DNA from: Moniliophthora roreri
Lineage: Eukaryota > Basidiomycota > Agaricomycetes > Agaricales > Marasmiaceae
Length of the DNA stretch: 64,000 nucleotides
Direction of reading: 5' to 3'
Assembly (NCBI GenBank): GCA_001466705.2
Contig: LATX02000001.1
Span: forward strand, 124,001-188,000
The position numbers were made by a program, and so were the translations under genes. This document shows, one piece after another, positions 43,585 to 55,318 of this stretch (position 1 is the stretch's first letter; each line of letters begins with the position of its first letter). The notes beneath the pieces were generated by a model. It had not been told where the DNA came from, made no database searches, and worked only from the letters and a program-made list of their open reading frames with translations.

Positions 43585-45307
43585 AATGAGGTTCATCTTC
43601 ATCATCGATCTTGACTGGAGGTGGTGGTGGTTCAGTGCGATTAGGTATTTCGGAAGGGTGAAAGGGCTTGAGTTGGGATACATGGAAAACGGGGTGAATG
43701 CTAGAAAAGTAGTCAGGAAGTCGGACGGTGAAGGCATTAGAGCTGGGTTGAGCGATGATGGTATACAGACCTAAATACTTCTCCGAAAGCTTCTTCATCG
43801 GCCGAGTTGTCTTAAGGTGCTTGGCTAGAATGTAGACTTGTTGGCCAACTTGGAAGTCGGGTGCAGGTTTTCGTCGGCTATTGGCCGTGGTTTTGTAAGC
43901 TTCTTGGGCAGCCTTGATCTCATTGCATAAGAACTGGTGTACGTCGTCGAGGTTGCTGACATAGTTGCGAGCTTTCTGAGATGCGAGATGGTATTCCAGG
44001 TGTACTGTGATATTCAGGTGGTATCTCTTATTGGCGAAGAAAGGAGAGACACCTGTGGAAGCGTTAGGAGCATTGTTGTAAGCAAACTTTGCAAGGGGTC
44101 TGCTGGTAAGTGCAGTACATCCGAAGATACTGTTCCAATGTCTGATTTGCTTGTTCGGTCTGTCCATCAGCTTCAGGGTGGTAACCGGAGGTGAAGTGCA
44201 ATGTCATCTTCAGGGCTTGTCTGAGGCCTTGGCTGAAAGACGAAATGAATTTGGATCCGCGGTCGGAGGTAACATGGTTCGGAACGCCATGCTTAGAGAA
44301 AACGTGGATAACAAAAAGTCGTGCGAGAGTTTCAGAGGTAATTTTTTTTGGAAGAGGAATGAAGATGGCTTGTTTGGACGCGCGATCAATGATGACAAGG
44401 ATAGATGTGTGACCATTGGAATTGGGGAGCTGTTCAATGAAGTTGAGAGAGATGGAATCCCAAGGTCGGGTTGGAACAGGTAATGGCTTGAGCATTCTGT
44501 ATGGCTGGTGTCGATGCGACTTGTTCCTGCAACAGTCAGTACATGACCTAACATAATCCTTGACAAAATCCCAGATCCGAGGCCAGGTGTATGAATGCTG
44601 AATGATTGCTGGTGTACAGTTCTGGCCAAAGTGACCGGCAAGGACGTGGTCATGATGGTGCTTGCAGACTTGTAGGCAGAGGTCGTCAGCCGAGGGTACA
44701 AAGATCCTGTCGTCTAGTCGGAGGAGACCAGAGTTATTGATTGTCCATCGGTTGTGACCTTTCTGTGCATGTTGCATGCCCACAACGGCTTCAGGGTCGG
44801 AGGGAAGGGCGGTTCGGATGTCGGAATGAAGTTTCTCGATGTCCATGAGAACACTTGCTCAGAGAACGGGTTCCTCTAAGTAGGTTGCCTGGAGTGAGGA
44901 GATCAGCTGTTCTTCGGTAAAGATCAGCCAAATGTTCTGTGGATTGACTGATGCATAGCCGGTATCCCCCTCTTTAGGGTAGACATCCCAACGTCTAGTC
45001 AGGGCATCAGGCTTGGCACCTAATCTTCCCGGCCGAAAACAGATTACCATGTTGAAGGCGGATGAGTACTCTGACCATCGGACTTGTCGTCTGGTTAGAA
45101 TCTTGGTAGTGGAAAAGTATTCCAAGTTCTTGTGGTCAGTAATAACGTCGATCGGGTTAGCAGCACCTTCGAGGTAGTGACACCACGACTTGAATGCTTC
45201 GAAGATGGCTAGCAATTCTTTGTCATGCGTGTCGTAGTTGAGTTCGGCTCCAGTGAGGGTTCGAGAGAGAAAAGCAACTGGGTGGAGTTCGCTGTTGGAA
45301 AGGGTAA
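43585..45307 (-). pseudogene. Gypsy-2 integrase and RNase H, first (duplicate) copy
   Basis: Near-identical to 45,908-47,650 but lacking 20 bp at about 44,099 (the other copy has AATAAGGTATCCCAGTTGTC there), which shifts the frame inside the integrase. It ends at the N at 45308 in the middle of RNase H. Because the block simply repeats and stops at a gap, it is probably an overlapping contig end or the other haplotype. Confidence 0.85.
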
Positions 45308-45308
45308 N

Positions 45309-45907
45309 CATACTCTGGATTTTAATTTCCAGAAGAGTCAGTGTTTTTTGATTATTTTATAATAATGAAGTTATAGAATTATCCTTTAATTTTCTAATTA
45401 CAAATATACTAAATTTTCTGCCTTATAAAATAGTGAGAAAACATTTAGAAAACAAATATAAGATTTTGAATTTTATATTTAAGGAAACATGTTAAATACA
45501 AAAGGAAAACTAAATGAAAACTATCTAAGAACTGCTTTAAAATATAGTGTTTTCATATAATTTTCCTACTATTTTCCTAGTGTTTTCTCTGACTTTCCCA
45601 CAATAGAAAATGTGGAATTTTTATCTTATCTTATCAGCATTTTCTGAGGATCTTCAACTAGAGAAAATTTAATGTTTTCTCAGTATGGAAATTATTCTAA
45701 TATATTGTATTATCTTTTAATTCTCAGAATTTGAAAATTCCATATCTGTTGCTGCTGAAAATTTAGTATTCTCCAGGCATATTCTTGTTAAGAGGACATG
45801 ATTGAAATTTAGAATTTACATATGGTTTTATAAAAATTCTCTTTGCAAGAAGATTAAGTGTTTTCTCAATGAGAAAACCATGTTAAAAGAACACCTTGTA
45901 CATAGTG
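45309..45907. mobile_element. CACTA element, second copy of the same insertion, left end missing
   Basis: Same sequence as about 42,986-43,584, starting abruptly after the N and ending with ..TTGTACATAGTG at the identical position in the integrase. Same insertion event seen twice, supporting an assembly duplication. Confidence 0.85.
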
Positions 45908-47201
45908 AATGAGGTTCATCTTCATCATCGATCTTGACTGGAGGTGGTGGTGGTTCAGTGCGATTAGGTATTTCGGAAGGGTGAAAGGGCTTGAGTTGGG
46001 ATACATGGAAAACGGGGTGAATGCTAGAAAAGTAGTCAGGAAGTCGGACGGTGAAGGCATTAGAGCTGGGTTGAGCGATGATGGTATACAGACCTAAATA
46101 CTTCTCCGAAAGCTTCTTCATCGGCCGAGTTGTCTTAAGGTGCTTGGCTAGAATGTAGACTTGTTGGCCAACTTGGAAGTCGGGTGCAGGTTTTCGTCGG
46201 CTATTGGCCGTGGTTTTGTAAGCTTCTTGGGCAGCCTTGATCTCATTGCATAAGAACTGGTGTACGTCGTCGAGGTTGCTGACATAGTTGCGAGCTTTCT
46301 GAGATGCGAGATGGTATTCCAGGTGTACTGTGATATTCAGGTGGTATCTCTTATTGGCGAAGAAAGGAGAGACACCTGTGGAAGCGTTAGGAGCATTGTT
46401 GTAAGCAAACTTTGCAAGGGGTAATAAGGTATCCCAGTTGTCCTGCTGGTAAGTGCAGTACATCCGAAGATACTGTTCCAATGTCTGATTTGCTTGTTCG
46501 GTCTGTCCATCAGCTTCAGGGTGGTAACCGGAGGTGAAGTGCAATGTCATCTTCAGGGCTTGTCTGAGGCCTTGGCTGAAAGACGAAATGAATTTGGATC
46601 CGCGGTCGGAGGTAACATGGTTCGGAACGCCATGCTTAGAGAAAACGTGGATAACAAAAAGTCGTGCGAGAGTTTCAGAGGTAATTTTTTTTGGAAGAGG
46701 AATGAAGATGGCTTGTTTGGACGCGCGATCAATGATGACAAGGATAGATGTGTGACCATTGGAATTGGGGAGCTGTTCAATGAAGTTGAGAGAGATGGAA
46801 TCCCAAGGTCGGGTTGGAACAGGTAATGGCTTGAGCATTCTGTATGGCTGGTGTCGATGCGACTTGTTCCTGCAACAGTCAGTACATGACCTAACATAAT
46901 CCTTGACAAAATCCCAGATCCGAGGCCAGGTGTATGAATGCTGAATGATTGCTGGTGTACAGTTCTGGCCAAAGTGACCGGCAAGGACGTGGTCATGATG
47001 GTGCTTGCAGACTTGTAGGCAGAGGTCGTCAGCCGAGGGTACAAAGATCCTGTCGTCTAGTCGGAGGAGACCAGAGTTATTGATTGTCCATCGGTTGTGA
47101 CCTTTCTGTGCATGTTGCATGCCCACAACGGCTTCAGGGTCGGAGGGAAGGGCGGTTCGGATGTCGGAATGAAGTTTCTCGATGTCCATGAGAACACTTG
47201 C
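45908..47201 (-). pseudogene. Gypsy-2 integrase (longer copy)
   Basis: Open from 47,189 down to the CACTA junction. The HHCC zinc domain (HHHDHVLAGHFG .. CTDCCRN) is followed by the core. The first catalytic Asp, expected in ISxDFIEQLP, is Asn here (SISLNFIEQLP, about 46,788-46,820), whereas TSDRGSKF and YHPEADGQTEQANQ keep the other acidic residues. The C-terminal part HPVFHVSQLKPF precedes the junction. One TGA (for Arg) separates it from RNase H at about 47,199. Inferred: inactive integrase. Confidence 0.85.
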
Positions 47202-49076
47202 TCAGAGAACGGGTTCCTCTAAGTAGGTTGCCTGGAGTGAGGAGATCAGCTGTTCTTCGGTAAAGATCAGCCAAATGTTCTGTGGATTGACTGATGCATA
47301 GCCGGTATCCCCCTCTTTAGGGTAGACATCCCAACGTCTAGTCAGGGCATCAGGCTTGGCACCTAATCTTCCCGGCCGAAAACAGATTACCATGTTGAAG
47401 GCGGATGAGTACTCTGACCATCGGACTTGTCGTCTGGTTAGAATCTTGGTAGTGGAAAAGTATTCCAAGTTCTTGTGGTCAGTAATAACGTCGATCGGGT
47501 TAGCAGCACCTTCGAGGTAGTGACACCACGACTTGAATGCTTCGAAGATGGCTAGCAATTCTTTGTCATGCGTGTCGTAGTTGAGTTCGGCTCCAGTGAG
47601 GGTTCGAGAGAGAAAAGCAACTGGGTGGAGTTCGCTGTTGGAAAGGGTAATGGAAAGAATGGTAGCAATAGCATAGTCGGATGTGTTGGTTTCAATCGTG
47701 ATTGGGCAGTCGGGCTCCCAGTGAGTCAGTACTGGTGCTCGGGTGAATGCTTCCTTAAGGTCTTCGAACACTTTCTGAGCCTCGGGTCCCCAGTTCCATC
47801 GGACATCCTTCCTAGTGAGTCAAGTGAGAGGGATAGTGATGTCAGAGTAGCCGTAGATGAACTGGCGGTAGAAGTTGCAGAAACCTAGGAAGGATTGGAT
47901 GTCTTTGATTTTTCAGGGAACGGGCCAGTTGGTGATAGCTCGGACCTTGTCTTCAGCCATGTGGAAGCCGTCGGGTGAGAGTATGAAGCTGAGGAATCCG
48001 CATTCAGATATGTGGAACTCACACTTCTTCAGATTACAGTATAGGCCATGCTTTTTCAATTGTCAGAGGACTTCCTTAACGTGTTTCTCGTGATCGTCCA
48101 TGTTCTCAGAATAGATGAGAATGTCATCGAGGTAGACAACAACACAGACGTCCAAGAGATCAGCGAAGATGGAATTGACGAAGCGCTGGAAAGCAGCAGA
48201 AGCATTGGTGAGTCCTTCAGGAATAATGTTCCATTGATAAGAGCTGTATCGGGTCCAGAATGCGGTTTTCAACTCATCACCTTCAGCAATTTGTACGAGA
48301 TGGTATGCATGGCAAAGATCAAGCTTGGTATAGACTTTGGCCTTACTCGGGGCATCGAGAAGGTCAGAAATGAGGGGAAGAGGATAGTGATCCTTCTTGG
48401 TGATCTTGTTAAGACCTCGAAAATCCACACATAGGCGTAGGGCTCCAGATTTCTTCTTGACGAAGAGTACCGGTGCTCCAAAGGGAGAGCCTGAGGAGGT
48501 GATGAATCCACTGTGAAGATTTTTGTCTAGGAATTCCCAAAGAGCTGCCAGCTCGTTGCCCAAGAGAGGGTCAACTCGGCCAAGAGGTGGCTGAGCCCCT
48601 TCCTCAAGTTCAATTTTCAGATCGAACTCTCGGTGGTCGGCAAGCTTCCAGGAAAGATCTTCATTGAAAATGGATGTGAACTCGTGATAGGGAGTAGGGA
48701 CGGCAGACATATCAACCAGCTCAATGTCGCCAGCTTTACTAGAAGACTCTGTACTCAGGTCCATAGTGTAGAGAGTGAATTGCTGCACACCAGGCTCATT
48801 ACAGGCGCAAAGGAATGCAGCAGTGGAAATGATGGAGATGGGTGCTTCCGCAGCACGAGTTTCGGGTAAGGAGTAGATCAGTTCATATGGCCAGGAGGGC
48901 CTATGTGGCTTCCTAGTAGGCGAAGGGAGCATCATATGAGGTTTAGGCAAAATGGAGGGTGGCGTAGCATCTGACGAGGTGTCAGACTCAGCTGATGCAG
49001 GTCGTGGAGCTGCGGAGGGAGGAGAGGATGTGTTGGGGTGCCGGAATGTAATACTGCCCTCAGCCCAATCAATCAA
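47202..49076 (-). pseudogene. Gypsy-2 reverse transcriptase and RNase H
   Basis: RT motifs [17 protein letters not shown] and [13 protein letters not shown]; then HGLYCNLKKCEFH and [12 protein letters not shown]; RNase H begins ITIETNTSDYAIATIL and includes [20 protein letters not shown]. Three internal TGA codons stand where Arg fits: before QLKKHG (about 48,062), in WPV-P-KIKD (about 47,917) and in PLT-LTRKD (about 47,820). Without those the frame would be continuous. Confidence 0.88.
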
Positions 49077-49094
49077 CAGATTGTAGCGGGTGAG

Positions 49095-49523
49095 CTAGTT
49101 GTATCCTAGCACTAGATTGCACTCTGAATCTAGTTGGGTGACATAGAAATCCAGATGGAGAGTTTCTCCGTGGCTGAAACGGATTGGAAGAGTGACTGTC
49201 TCAGTAATAAGCATACCGTTTGAACCGTCTAGGAGTTTGAGTTGCACAGGAGGAATCGTTTTGGTGGGAATGCAGTTTATTTGTATGAAGCCGGAGTCTA
49301 TAAAACAATGGGAAGAACTGGAATTGACAAGAGCAAGAAAATATAGAAGTAAAGTTTGGAAAGGGGAAGAAAGGCCATTAGGGGAATCATTCTCTATAAG
49401 TTTGTTGGTAGAATAAGTAGAGGAAAGAGGGATTTGTAGGGAATGACTGGAAAGAGCAGATGCATTGAGCGTGACCTTGTGGATAACACCAGAAGGGTCA
49501 ACACAACTCTGATCCGGTGTCAA
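49095..49523 (-). pseudogene. Gypsy-2 aspartic protease region
   Basis: Contains HCFIDSGFIQ with the D-S-G active-site triad, then LKLLDGSNGMLITET and DSECNLVLGYN. The next codon is TAG where related elements have Trp (GYNWL), so a TGG-to-TAG change ended the frame. Confidence 0.75.
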
Positions 49524-49540
49524 GGTATTGGAGCCGCAGT

Positions 49541-50740
49541 CTAGTTTTTTGACTCAGCAGACCCATCGGCTTTGTCGGCCGAGGGTGCTTTGTTGACAGA
49601 GGCAGCGCGTCCGGTTGCTTTACCTTTTGCGTCGCGGGCCTTCTTCTTCACACAGTTGTTGATGTTGTGCTTGTCACTGCAGAACATGCAGAGACCGTTC
49701 TCCTGACAGTGTTTGCATTCTTCGTCCATCAGTTTCCTGTTCTTGAGCTTGCCTTCAAGCCAAGAGGGTAGCGATTTGGACTAGTTACCTGAACCAGACT
49801 TTGACTTAGCGGTGGAAGAGAAAGAGGAAGAGCCTTGGTCTGAGGACTTGGAATTGCCCAAGTTGGAGTTGGAACCTGAGTTCCCACTCAAAGACGAACC
49901 CTTGCTATCCTTGCCCCCAGAACTGGAACTGGTGCCAGACTTCGGACCTGAAGACTGGGCAGATCCTGATGTGCGAGCTTTCTCAGCCTGTCGGGACCAA
50001 TACCAGGCATCAATTGAACAGGCAAGATCTCGGAGCACATGGAAAGAGTCAGGTCAGCTGACACGAGACATCTCGTCCTTGATGCAGTCAGGAAGACCCC
50101 AGTAGTACTGGTAAGAGAAGGCATTCTCGCCCCAATCCAGTTCAACCATGGCATCCTGGAACTTGAGATCATAGGTGCAGATGTGATTGGCATCACACAT
50201 TCGGAGGTTGTTGAGAGTGTCCTCCACTTTGGCTCGCGAGTTATGAGGTCCGAAGTTGATCCAGAGTTTGTTTATAAATGTGGTGTAGTTCTTGGTCCAA
50301 AGAGCTTTGGGCCCCGGCCGAATGCCAAGAATGTCGTGCTGGAACCACTTCGATGCGTTGCCATGAAGGAAGGAAAGGGCAAACATGACTTTCAAAGTGT
50401 CAGCAGAGAAGGCGTTGGGTCGGTCGTTGAAGTGAAGGGTGAGAGACGCTAGCCAAGGTTTCAGGAGCTTTGGGTTGCTACCATTGTATGTGTCAGGTTC
50501 TTTGAGTTTGGACTTCGTGCAAGATGATCTTCCTGGGTCGCCTGTTAATTCCAGACGGTCAGCTAAGGAGCTGAGGACACGGGTCATGGATTGGAAAGCG
50601 AGAAGAGCTTTATCATTTTTGGGGGATCGGCCCCGAGAACAACTGTGTCTGCCATGCCTACTACCACTACCGCCTCCTCCTCCTCCTCCGGGAGGTGGGG
50701 GATCATCTCCACCACCACCCCCAGGTCCATCACCAGGCAC
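49541..50740 (-). pseudogene. Gypsy-2 gag
   Basis: A Gly/Pro-rich start is followed by a capsid-like part ([34 protein letters not shown]), a Ser/Gly-rich linker and a knuckle-like [13 protein letters not shown]. Frames stop at SRVS-TGA-PDSF (about 50,051, Arg expected) and GSGN-TAG-SKS (about 49,780). The open frame upstream to 51,105 is probably leader. Confidence 0.75.
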
Positions 50741-51110
50741 TCTGTCACCTCCGTCTCCTCCTTCCTCGTCACCATCTCCATCCGGAGCTGGTTGGCAAGG
50801 TGGTGTGAAGTCTGCAACAGAGTCTTCTTCATCATCCTCCTTGTCCAGAGGTCCAGCCTGCTGACCAGTGTTGCCAGAACCATCAGGGGCTTCTGAGTCG
50901 AGAGGTGAGTCGAAGGAAGAAAATATGCTCGGCCGACCAAGGTATTTGTCGGATCTGAAGGTTGAAGGAAAAGGAGAAGAGAGAAAGCCTGTCTGAGAGG
51001 ACTGGCATGAAAGGTGTGCAGAAATGGAGTCATAAGTGAAAAGACTGCCTGACGACGGCCCAGTCCATGAACCGCCGTCCTTGAGCGAATCCTGAATGAA
51101 GTCACTCTGC

Positions 51111-51570
51111 GTTCAGAAAGCAGTTTTCGTGCGTGCAGTACGCTCCGTTTTACCTAAAGATGCAGAGACTCCTGCAGCTCAACGTTGCACCCGGAGATGA
51201 TGTTGGGAAGCAGGTACTTAGAATTGCTTAAAAGGTCTTCAGTCTAGTCAACATTCAAGTTGCGATAATGTACCATGAGTGGTAAGGGTACCACTGTGCT
51301 TAATAACAAGCACAGTGGTGCTCTCCAGACTCAACTTGAGGGAGATAGTGATAATAAGAGGACAACCCAGGTCTAGGAGCAGCCAGTAAATAATAAACAT
51401 GTCCTACTGCAAAAAGTCATGTGACTGTGTCAAGCACTAAATACCTTAGTGCATGCGGGAGACAGCTATAGCACCAGAGCACTTACTCCTTCAGACCTTA
51501 AAAAATGTCTAAATTGTGATATTGTAGATTTAAAAAAAAATCTAAAGATTACATATGGTTTGGAATAGTC
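51111..51570. other. Unassigned sequence with a perfect 12-bp hairpin
   Basis: At 51290-51319 ACCACTGTGCTT is followed by six bases and its exact complement AAGCACAGTGGT. No LTR matching the left side of Gypsy-2 was found here. No ORF. Confidence 0.5.
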
Positions 51571-54500
51571 AATTTAATATGTAAATCTGTAGATTGCGGC
51601 CAAAAAAAAATACAAGATACAAGAAAAAGTACAGAGTCAGTTTTGTGGAGAGGTTGTTGGCAGAGATGATAGGTATGTAGGTGGAGACAGTAGTGTTGGT
51701 GGTAGAGCTGACGATGTTTGTACAGGTGGGGGGGGCTAATGATGATTGTGCTGGTGGTGGGGCTGACATTTGTGTAGGTAGTAGTGTTGACAATGTTTCT
51801 GCAGATGAAGACAACAATTGTGCTGGGTTTGAGGCTGACAATAGTGTTGAGAGTGGCATTAATGATGTTTCTGCTGGTGGTGGTGCAACTGAAGGTTCTA
51901 CTGGTGATAGCACTAGCAATGTTTGTGCATGTGAGTCTGATGATTCTTGTACTGGTGGTGCTGACAATATTGCAGGAAGGTGAGCAGGTGTCAGCAGAGG
52001 AGCTCTTGACGATGAAGCAGACAACAGAATTGCACATATGTTTGAATGGAGAGCTCCAAATGATGCTCCTTCCTCAGGTGGTGGTGAGAACTGACTGTCT
52101 ACCTGCTTCTGAATCGCCTTTATCTGTTGGTTCCCCAATTTCTCATCCTTATGTTCCTTCTTGACAAGAACAAGGTTATCCACATGGACCCGGAATTCCT
52201 TATCTTTAATGGTCTCACCCCAGAGTCATGTTTCCCCATCTCATGAGGCAGGCTTCACCACTCTGACAATCATTACACCACAATGAGGTAGGTCATCACT
52301 GAAAGGGTATTGGTGACCTGCTTGATGCACAAAATAGCCACCAGTTTCATCTAGTGCTGTGATCATCATCAGCTCTCATTTGGAAGTCAGTTTAGGACAC
52401 GTCATAGAAGGCCAGATGGATGAAATATTGATGTGGAGTGCAAGTTCCTTGTTCTTTGCTTTGGGTCCCAAATAGCCCACTTGATGCTCCTCACCGCAAA
52501 AGAACACCCAACCATCCTGTATCTTCTTGCTGTGCTTGTCAATGTTGACCTTCACAGCTTGATCCTGGAGGCATTGTCAATATGACTCATTCATCATCCA
52601 CCTGAGACTCTCGTGTACTTCTCCTGGGTTTCTGGCATGAGCATTCCAAACAGAGCTATCATTCATGTTCTCTGCTTGCAAGTCAGCATCAACAATACTG
52701 TTGGGCACAACAGTTCTGTGATGTGACAAAATTGACTTGCCAACCTTGGCGAAGCGCACCTTCTCCTCATTGGTGTACTCTGCTTTGAAGCCAGGTCAAA
52801 GTTGCCATGCCAGGTTTTTGGGAATTGGAAGAAACAGATTAGACCTAATACTTGGATATGAATAGCTACAATCCATGAACACCTTTGTCACTTACATGTA
52901 TTGTTGTACATGACTGTAATCCAATTGTTTCTCATATACCTGACCTAGGTGAGCCTGTTTTACCAAAATTGTCAGCCCACTAGGAGCATCTGGATCTTGG
53001 TAGACATCTTCGACCTCGAATGCTAGACCTTTCATCACAGTCTTCATGATTTGGACCAGCATCCCAATCCATAGGGCTCTCCCAGTCGTGAGTGACTCTG
53101 ATGGCACATTCTGCTGTACAAAGGTGGGTTGAACTTGTGACATACTCTTTATCATAGGAAGTATAGTCACATCTGAACTGATTGCTTCCACCTGACTCAA
53201 CATATTGCAATGTGTGGTAAACATCTAGATATATTCAGATTACTGAAGCTATAATATCATGAATCGCTCACCATTTTGTCAGCAGTGGCTTTGAGACTAA
53301 CAATAGAACAATCCACACCAACAATGAGAGCATACAAGGGAATGTCACTCTGTCCCTGCTAAATCTTTGCAACTGCATCTGCATGACCAGGATGCAAGAG
53401 TTGTACAAGATCACCCATTTGAAACACCTTCCACAGTGAATGTGAATTGATTACTACTGTTACCTTGTCATCGAACAGTATGTGGACCCTTCTCTTTGAG
53501 GTTCTCTGCACATAACCAATCACATGTCCACCAACCACAGGATGAGGAATGACAACAGTATGTTTTGGATCCTCCAAAGGTAAAAGTTTCTCTGACTCCC
53601 GCAACTTTTGTTGTTCATGCCAGTAGCAGATGGAGGTCTTGTGAAGAGTGAAGAACTAAGGATCATGCCAGGTGTAAGGCATTGGCTGATCCTCTGGGTA
53701 TGTCTCTGTTTCTTGCAAGAGTCCTGGTCTAGACACTGTTCTGGACCTGAGGTACTCTTCCCTCACATTCTGGTTGAAGTAAGAGGTTGTGATGGAGTCA
53801 GCAACCTCTTGTGCCCACTCCCTTGCCAATGCTAGGATGTTGGTGTCACAAGCACCAGTAATATCCTGATGACCTTGCATGCATTCTGGATAGTGTATCT
53901 GGCAAAGTGTAGCATACTGTGCAAGTATATCAGTCACTCCTGACATGCCTGGCTTTGGTGCATAGGCAACTGCCTGCACAAGTTCCTTAGGCTGGAAGTC
54001 CCAAGTGTTGAGAATGGGAAGTCCTTCCAAACAGGACTGGACAACAGGATTTTGACAGGTGTAAAAATACCTTGTGAATTTGAAGGGGCATGTTTCAGCA
54101 GGTATGACTGACATTACTGCATATTCCTGGAGCTCTAGCCCAGCTGTGAAAGAGCATCTCCCCAGATAAACTAACTTCTGTGGGCATCTTTCAGGTTCAG
54201 TATAGTGCTCCTCAGGAGCATTGTCAATATCACAGGTACAGTGAACCTTGAAATCATTTCCAAGCACTAAACCATGCCTGCTCAGATTGTCGACATCAAC
54301 CAGACAAACTGGAGGGTGTTGGGTGGTGCCCGCCTTGCTTTTGCCCTTGTTCTTCAACCCAAATGGACCTTTCTCCTTCTCCTAGAGCCATGCAGCAAGA
54401 TCAATATGCAGCACAACAATGACTCAGATGTATCATGCTGATGTTGATTTGTAAACAGTGTTGTCAAGCACAAGAGCAATGTCTCTGCAATATGTCTCTC

Positions 54501-54723
54501 TGTTCACTTTCACCCACATTCCAAACTGAATGGAACCTACATGAGAAAGACTGAAGAGTGTGTTGTGCCAATCCTCAACAGCAACACTGGAGTGTAAAGG
54601 CACCACATCAGTTGAGGAATGAGTAGGAAACCTCATGGCAGGAACTAGGCACAGAGCTTGTAGTACAACAGGGTCAGAGATTTTGAATTTGCTTTGGTAA
54701 TACCACTTGAATGTGCTACACAA
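51571..54723 (-). pseudogene. Decayed gene of unknown function with KOW-like segments
   Basis: Minus-strand pieces appear to follow one another: 54,723-54,433 (GSIQFGMWVKVNRETYCRDI), 54,357-53,656 (CLVDVDNLSRHGLVLG; LVYLGRCSFTAGLELQEY), 53,604-53,359 (FQMGDLVQLLHPGHADAVAK), 53,224-52,892 (FEVEDVYQDPDAPSGLTILV), 52,759-52,577 (NPGEVHESLRWMMNES) and 52,183-51,571 (VHMDNLVLVKKEHKDEK, then a Ser/Pro/Ala-rich tail). Stops separate several pieces; some may be introns. The patterns W-V-x-V and G-D-x-V-x-x-x-x-G-H resemble KOW motifs of Spt5-like proteins, which fits but does not prove a transposon-amplified KOW-protein family. Function unknown. Confidence 0.45.
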
Positions 54724-55318
54724 AGAGCTGATCTGTTGATCAGATCCTGCTCTACTATTGTCTATATGTGAGCATGGTGATGTGCAGAGTGTGGTTGGGT
54801 GTGATCAGAGTTACTGCACTTAGACTCTATTTGATGTTTGTGAACCAAATAAGTATGTATTTGTTTATCAACATAGAGACTATAAGAATATATTTGTTTA
54901 ATAATTCATTTTTATTGTGTGTTTTCTAATTTCTATTATCTCAATCAAGCCTAAATACAACAGCTAAGTGCGCTGAGGCGATGGTAATACTACTCTGAAG
55001 TGATAACCCAAGTAATCAAAGACTACAGTACTCCTTGTACTGGATACAACCCTCTTGGTTGTGATTTGTAACACACTTAAGCCGGAAAACTTCTACTCTG
55101 GTAGCCTGAGCCCTCTCTAAGATGTGTCTACTCAATTTAGAACACACTTAAGCAGGAAAACTTTTACTCTCATAGCCTGAGCCCTCTCTAAGATGCATCA
55201 ACACTAGCAAAACACTAGCTGCCTCCAGAAAGCCACTAAAACTTTCTGATACAAAGTCTTCTCTTGACTTGAAAATGACTATCTGCTAAAGTGCAGAACA
55301 AATATCTGGCTTTGCCGT
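54724..55318. other. AT-rich spacer between the KOW-like relic and a T1 copy
   Basis: No gene. Contains an imperfect direct repeat of about 85 bp: AACACACTTAAGCCGGAAAA (about 55,071) and AACACACTTAAGCAGGAAAA (about 55,142), each followed by CTACTCT/TTACTCT..AGCCTGAGCCCTCTCTAAGA. The same spacer recurs at 58,117-58,711 as part of the duplicated block. Confidence 0.6.

Larger units (their letters stand above)
42598..51110 (-). mobile_element. Decayed chromodomain Ty3/Gypsy element (Gypsy-2), with nested CACTA and an assembly duplication
   Basis: Minus-strand gag (about 51,100-49,541), protease (49,523-49,095), RT-RNase H (49,076-47,202), integrase (47,189-45,908) and chromodomain (42,848-42,600). 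A CACTA element splits the last two, and a 2.3-kb duplicated block (42,986-45,307 repeated at 45,309-47,650) separates them further in this assembly. No LTR pair was found. Frames are broken mainly by TGA replacing Arg CGA. Sequence is GC-richer than the surrounding island. Confidence 0.88.

Noticed and set aside
51111..51570. Possible upstream LTR of Gypsy-2
   Set aside because: No sequence here matches the region left of 42,600, and no TG..CA ends with a target duplication were found.
51681..51983. Plus-strand open frame rich in Gly, Ala, Asp and Val
   Set aside because: It is the complement of the low-complexity Ser/Pro/Ala-rich tail of the minus-strand KOW-like relic.
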